Notes under the pieces: model-generated
Databases searched by the model: none
Told to the model about the DNA's origin: nothing
Seen by the model: the letters and a program-made list of their open reading frames with translations, nothing else
Assembly: GCA_016875155.1 (NCBI GenBank)
Contig: VGSD01000103.1
Location: 1-8,317, forward strand
Length of the DNA: 8,317 bases
Source: Deltaproteobacteria bacterium
GTDB lineage: Bacteria; Desulfobacterota; BSN033; UBA1163
Direction of reading: 5' to 3'
In this document: positions 5,917 to 8,317 of the stretch, piece by piece
Layout of the letters: each line of letters starts with the position of its first letter
Position numbering within the stretch: position 1 is the stretch's first letter
Made by a program: the position numbers and the translations under genes

Positions 5917-6996
5917 ATGAAGGACATCTACACCGAAATAGTGAATGCGTTGGGAAAAAGAGAGCGGTTGGCATTGGCCACCATTATCAACCGTGTGGGT
6001 TCCGCTCCGAGGGAAGCGGGTGCGAAATACCTGGTTAAAAAGGATGGAACCACAATCGGCTCAATCGGAGGGGGATGTGTCGAGGCTGACGTATGGCAGC
6101 AAGCCCAAAAGGCCATGGAGAAAGGCGAAGGAAACATCCTCCATTTTAACTTGACCTCTGAGCAATTGGCAGAAGGAGGACTCATCTGTGGTGGAAATAT
6201 TGATATCTTTCTGGAACCTCTCGGGGAGGACTCCTTAAATATCTATCGAGAGATAAATCACCTCAGGCAGCAGGGAGGTTCGGGTCTTCTTGCTACCGTG
6301 ATTTCGGTAGATGGTGTATATCCCAGGAGGGAAGGGATTAAGGTGTTCATCAAAGCCTCTGGGAAAAAGGCAGGTTCCCTTTTTATGGGAGAGATGCTGG
6401 AGGAGAGGATATTCAAAGAGTTAGAGAGGCTGTTAAAGACTAATAAGATAGAAGTGATGACCATCCGCTCCAAAGAGACAACCCAGCCATGGAAGAATGT
6501 GGAGATTTTGCTGGAACCTATTGTTTCTGAACCAACGGTCTATATCTTTGGTGCAGGTCATATATCTCAGCAACTTGTTCCTCTGCTCAAAAAGGTCCAT
6601 TTCAGAGTGTTTGTCATTGATGACAGAGAGATGTTTGCAAATAGGGAACGATTTCCAGAGGCTGATGAGATCATTGTTACCGAATTTGGGAAAGCTCTAG
6701 AACAGCTCATTATCGACCAATCCAGCTTTATCGTCATTGTCACCCGGGGACATCTCTATGATGGACTCGTTTTAAGCAAGGCAGTAGGCACAGGCGCCCG
6801 TTACATTGGCATGATCGGCTCAAAGAAAAAGATTCACACCCTTTACAAAAATTTGTTAGCAAAGGGGGTTTCAAAGGGGGTACTTGACAGGGTCCATGCG
6901 CCCATCGGGCTCGATATTGGCTCAGAAACACCCGAAGAGATTGCCGTAAGTATCGTCGCTCAATTAATTAAGACGAGAAGGGGTAAGTTGGCATAA
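5917..6996 (+). CDS. xdhC: XdhC/CoxI-family molybdenum cofactor maturation protein
   Basis: The 359-residue protein is a full-length two-domain XdhC. The N-terminal XdhC/CoxI domain shows RVGSAPREAGAKYLV (residues 26-40), GSIGGGCVE (48-56) and GGLICGGNIDIFLEP (87-101), with the conserved cysteines at 54 and 91. The C-terminal Rossmann domain shows VYIFGAGHISQQL (208-220), FVIDDRE (232-238), VTRGHLYD (275-282), IGMIGSKKK (297-305) and HAPIGLDIGSETPEEIAVSI (327-346). XdhC proteins bind the molybdenum cofactor, protect it during sulfuration and hand it to xanthine-dehydrogenase-type hydroxylases in the cytoplasm. Together with the MocA-like, YqeB and YqeC genes nearby this points to maturation of a molybdenum hydroxylase, possibly a selenium-containing one. 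It has a separate promoter and SD. The gene is intact and no obvious key residue is missing. The target hydroxylase is not in the window. Confidence 0.92.
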   Translation: MKDIYTEIVNALGKRERLALATIINRVGSAPREAGAKYLVKKDGTTIGSIGGGCVEADVWQQAQKAMEKGEGNILHFNLTSEQLAEGGLICGGNIDIFLEPLGEDSLNIYREINHLRQQGGSGLLATVISVDGVYPRREGIKVFIKASGKKAGSLFMGEMLEERIFKELERLLKTNKIEVMTIRSKETTQPWKNVEILLEPIVSEPTVYIFGAGHISQQLVPLLKKVHFRVFVIDDREMFANRERFPEADEIIVTEFGKALEQLIIDQSSFIVIVTRGHLYDGLVLSKAVGTGARYIGMIGSKKKIHTLYKNLLAKGVSKGVLDRVHAPIGLDIGSETPEEIAVSIVAQLIKTRRGKLA

Positions 6997-7030
6997 ATAT
7001 TGCTCTTTATTAAAAAAATTATAAAAAACC

Positions 7031-7059
7031 TTGACAAAATGGGGGTTTTTGGGCAAAAT
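7031..7059 (+). promoter_or_regulatory. Sigma-70-like promoter for the pilin operon
   Basis: A consensus TTGACA (7031-7036) is followed after 17 bp by CAAAAT (7054-7059; 4 of 6). The predicted transcript would start near 7066, giving a leader of about 50 bases to the first pilin. Pilin genes often use sigma-54, but no correctly spaced GG/GC pair was found here. Confidence 0.5.
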
Positions 7060-7101
7060 TGTTCAAAAATCAACCAGTTAAGGACAAAAATTACTCAAAA
7101 A
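7055..7101 (+). repeat. Two 15-bp direct repeats in the pilin leader
   Basis: AAAATTGTTCAAAAA (7055-7069) and AAAATTACTCAAAAA (7087-7101) agree at 13 of 15 positions and start 32 bp apart, about three helical turns. The first overlaps the -10 box and the second abuts the SD. Because both are A/T-rich low-complexity sequence, chance is a real alternative. Confidence 0.3.
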
Positions 7102-7107
7102 AGGAGG
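7101..7107 (+). promoter_or_regulatory. Strong ribosome binding site of the first pilin
   Basis: AAGGAGG, a near-perfect anti-SD match, sits 7 bases before the ATG at 7115. It is the best SD in the window and implies high translation, as expected for a major filament subunit. Confidence 0.75.
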
Positions 7108-7114
7108 AGTTAAG

Positions 7115-7498
7115 ATGTTTAAAAACCAGAAAGGCTTTACATTAATCGAACTTGTCATCATCATTGTCATTATTGGAATTCTGGCGGCAGTGGCCATTCC
7201 AAGATACATTGATTTAACCCAGGATGCGGCTAATGCCACTGCAAGAGGTGTTTTAGCTGGTTTAAGAAGCGCAAATTCGATTGTCTTTGCCGATCGTCTG
7301 CTTAAAGGGTCGGTTGCTTCCTATACAATGGACCTGATTATTACCAATGCAAATATTCAAGGGGTAACCTATGCCTATGATGCGACCAATGTAACGGTAA
7401 CAGCAGGCGGATATACCTATCTCTTTACTCTTGCGCCGACCGTACTCCAGGCGCCCACGACTTACGGGACATTTCAGGCTGCAACAGGTACGTGGTAA
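7115..7498 (+). CDS. Type IV pilin-like protein, MshA-like (copy 1)
   Basis: This 127-residue prepilin has a short class-III-type leader MFKNQKG, cleaved by prepilin peptidase between Gly7 and Phe8, so mature Phe1 and Glu5 are the standard type IV pilin residues. The hydrophobic N-terminal helix (VIIIVIIGILAAVAIP) spans about mature residues 7-22, and is followed by RYIDLTQDAANATARGVLAG, which resembles MSHA-type pilins (PKFIDL..DA..AT..G). The mature chain is about 120 residues with no cysteine, so it lacks the C-terminal disulfide loop of typical PilA. The C-terminal half is rich in Thr, Ala and Tyr, with GGYTYLFTLAPT. It is likely the major subunit of a surface filament, or a pseudopilin; assembly genes are not in this window. 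A promoter at 7031-7059 and a strong SD drive it. The paralogue follows 36 bp downstream. Confidence 0.85.
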   Translation: MFKNQKGFTLIELVIIIVIIGILAAVAIPRYIDLTQDAANATARGVLAGLRSANSIVFADRLLKGSVASYTMDLIITNANIQGVTYAYDATNVTVTAGGYTYLFTLAPTVLQAPTTYGTFQAATGTW

Positions 7499-7521
7499 GG
7501 AAGATACATTAAATTGAAAAA

Positions 7522-7531
7522 GGGGGAGGAG
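7522..7531 (+). promoter_or_regulatory. Ribosome binding site of the second pilin
   Basis: GGGGGAGGAG precedes two consecutive ATG codons at 7532 and 7535. The GGAGG core is 2 bases from the first and 5 from the second, so 7535 is the more likely start. An in-frame TTG at 7514 upstream of the SD is rejected. Confidence 0.6.
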
Positions 7532-7534
7532 ATG

Positions 7535-7915
7535 ATGAAAAACCAGAAGGGTTTTACATTGATTGAACTCATCATTATCATCGTCATCGTCGGCATCTTG
7601 GCGGCTGTGGCCATCCCGAGGTATATTGATTTAACTCAGGATGCGGCCAATGGGACCGCAAGAGGGGTTTTGGGGGGGTTGAGAAGTGCAAATGCGATTA
7701 TGTTCGCTGATCGCCTGGTCAAAGGCAATATAGCAACCTATCAGATGACAGACATTGTTAATAATGCCGGTCTTCAGGGCGTTACCTGGGCAATCGATGC
7801 CACAAACATGACATTAACCGTTGGCGGCTATACCTACCTCTTTACCCTTGCTCCGACAATACTCCAGGCACCAACCACTGTCGGGACATATGCCGCAGCC
7901 ACAGCAACATGGTGA
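7535..7915 (+). CDS. Type IV pilin-like protein, MshA-like (copy 2)
   Basis: This prepilin (126 residues from 7535, 127 if the ATG at 7532 is used) is a tandem paralogue of the gene just upstream: counting by eye, 99 of 127 aligned residues are identical (about 78%) with no gaps. The leader KNQKG, mature FTLIEL with Glu5, and the first 45 residues are nearly unchanged. Differences cluster in the middle (SVASYTMDLIIT versus NIATYQMTDIVN) and at the C-terminus, the part normally exposed on the filament surface. No cysteine is present. It is probably co-transcribed with copy 1, since no promoter or terminator is visible in the 36-bp gap. It may be a second filament subunit, an antigenic variant or a product of recent duplication; the pattern favours duplication followed by divergence of the exposed face. 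Confidence 0.85.
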   Translation: MKNQKGFTLIELIIIIVIVGILAAVAIPRYIDLTQDAANGTARGVLGGLRSANAIMFADRLVKGNIATYQMTDIVNNAGLQGVTWAIDATNMTLTVGGYTYLFTLAPTILQAPTTVGTYAAATATW

Positions 7916-7934
7916 GAGGTGGTCATATTCCTTT

Positions 7935-8317
7935 GTGACCAACCAGATAAAAAAGGTTATCCTATGGGTCAGAAAAGCCGATTTTTTGGCTGTTTTGACC
8001 CTTTTTGTTTCCTCCCTTCTCTTCTTTTATGACCTCTTCGGAGAGAGATATCTTCTTACTGAGAGGGACCTTGCCCCCTACTTTATTCCTCCAAGATTTT
8101 TCTGGGTGGAGAGCCTGAAACGGTTGGATTTTCCCTTATGGAACCCCTACCAGTTCTCGGGCCACCCTTTTTTTGCTAATCCCCAGAATGCCGTCCTCTA
8201 TCCACTCAATGGTCTCTTCTTTCTATTTCCATTCGATATTGCCTTCAATTCCATCATCCTTCTTCACTTCTTTTTAGCCGGGTTGTTTACCTATCTCTTG
8301 ATGAGAGACCTGAAGGT
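7935..8317 (+). CDS. YfhO-like polytopic membrane protein, N-terminal part (runs off right edge)
   Basis: The frame from the GTG at 7935 stays open for 127 codons to the window end. The protein begins with a basic N-terminus (IKKVILWVRK), a membrane segment at about residues 17-32, then an external loop with TERDLAPYFIPPR and FPLWNPYQFSGHPFFANPQ (66-84), then YPLNGLFFLFPF and a helix at about 104-123 ending LLMRDLK. The LWNPYxFxGxPFxANPQ loop is characteristic of the YfhO family of large membrane proteins related to PMT-type glycosyltransferases, linked in Gram-positives to lipoteichoic acid glycosylation. The role in this organism is unknown. The start is uncertain: the AGGTGG at 7917-7922 lies 12 bases before the GTG, and an upstream in-frame ATG at 7890 would overlap the pilin gene by 26 bases. 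The gap of 19 bp from the pilin suggests one operon. Confidence 0.7.
   Translation, partial: MTNQIKKVILWVRKADFLAVLTLFVSSLLFFYDLFGERYLLTERDLAPYFIPPRFFWVESLKRLDFPLWNPYQFSGHPFFANPQNAVLYPLNGLFFLFPFDIAFNSIILLHFFLAGLFTYLLMRDLK

Noticed and set aside
7020..7062. Sigma-54 promoter for the pilins
   Set aside because: The GG and G(C/T) dinucleotides near 7052-7062 are not at the required -24/-12 spacing, whereas a TTGACA-17-CAAAAT sigma-70 pair is present.
7115..7915. Conductive e-pilin (nanowire) identity
   Set aside because: The mature chains are about 120 residues, twice the length of short Geobacter-type e-pilins, and their aromatic content (about 10% by eye in copy 1) gives no special support; MshA-like similarity is the better reading.
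1..8317. CRISPR array, tRNA, transposase or toxin-antitoxin pair
   Set aside because: No regularly spaced long repeats, tRNA cloverleaf, transposase motif or small paired genes were seen on either strand.

Overview
The window reads like a chromosomal stretch of an anaerobic or microaerophilic Gram-negative bacterium, most plausibly of the former Deltaproteobacteria (Desulfobacterota or a neighbouring phylum). The basis is the gene mix: an exported multiheme cytochrome c of hydroxylamine-oxidoreductase type, selenium-type molybdenum hydroxylase maturation genes (YqeB/YqeC), MshA-like type IV pilins, and large membrane glycosyltransferase-type proteins. The taxonomic placement is inference; no rRNA or other marker gene is present.

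Layout. At 1-1017 (minus strand) lies the N-terminal part of a multiheme cytochrome c, cut by the left edge, with seven CXXCH motifs. It is divergent from everything else; all other genes are on the plus strand. The 187-bp divergent intergenic region (1018-1204) holds stacked inverted and direct repeats and a possible promoter. Next come mocA-like (1205-1795) and yqeB (1805-2620), then a 200-bp non-coding interval (2621-2820) filled by a long imperfect hairpin and short tandem repeats, then yqeC (2821-3621). An exported protein of unknown function (3648-4226) and a PMT/ArnT-type membrane glycosyltransferase (4254-5831) follow. xdhC (5917-6996) comes after these, with its own good sigma-70-like promoter. 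The last block is a promoter, two tandem type IV pilin-like genes (7115-7498 and 7535-7915, about 78% identical at protein level), and the start of a YfhO-like polytopic membrane protein cut by the right edge (7935-8317).

How the genes fit together. MocA-like, YqeB, YqeC and XdhC are accessory and maturation proteins for molybdenum hydroxylases (xanthine dehydrogenase family). MocA-like and XdhC proteins handle the molybdopterin cofactor. YqeB and YqeC mark the selenium-dependent branch, in which a labile selenium ligand is thought to be placed on the active-site molybdenum. The hydroxylase structural genes and selD are not in this window. The two surface-related genes sit between yqeC and xdhC and share no evident function with them. 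The pilin/YfhO block is probably a separate transcription unit for a surface filament or pseudopilus. No rRNA, tRNA, CRISPR array, transposase or clear intrinsic terminator was seen.

The points most worth a second look are the repeat element that separates yqeB from yqeC (and may have displaced the yqeC ribosome binding site), the repeat-dense divergent control region, and the HAO-type cytochrome beside a selenium-molybdenum maturation cluster.
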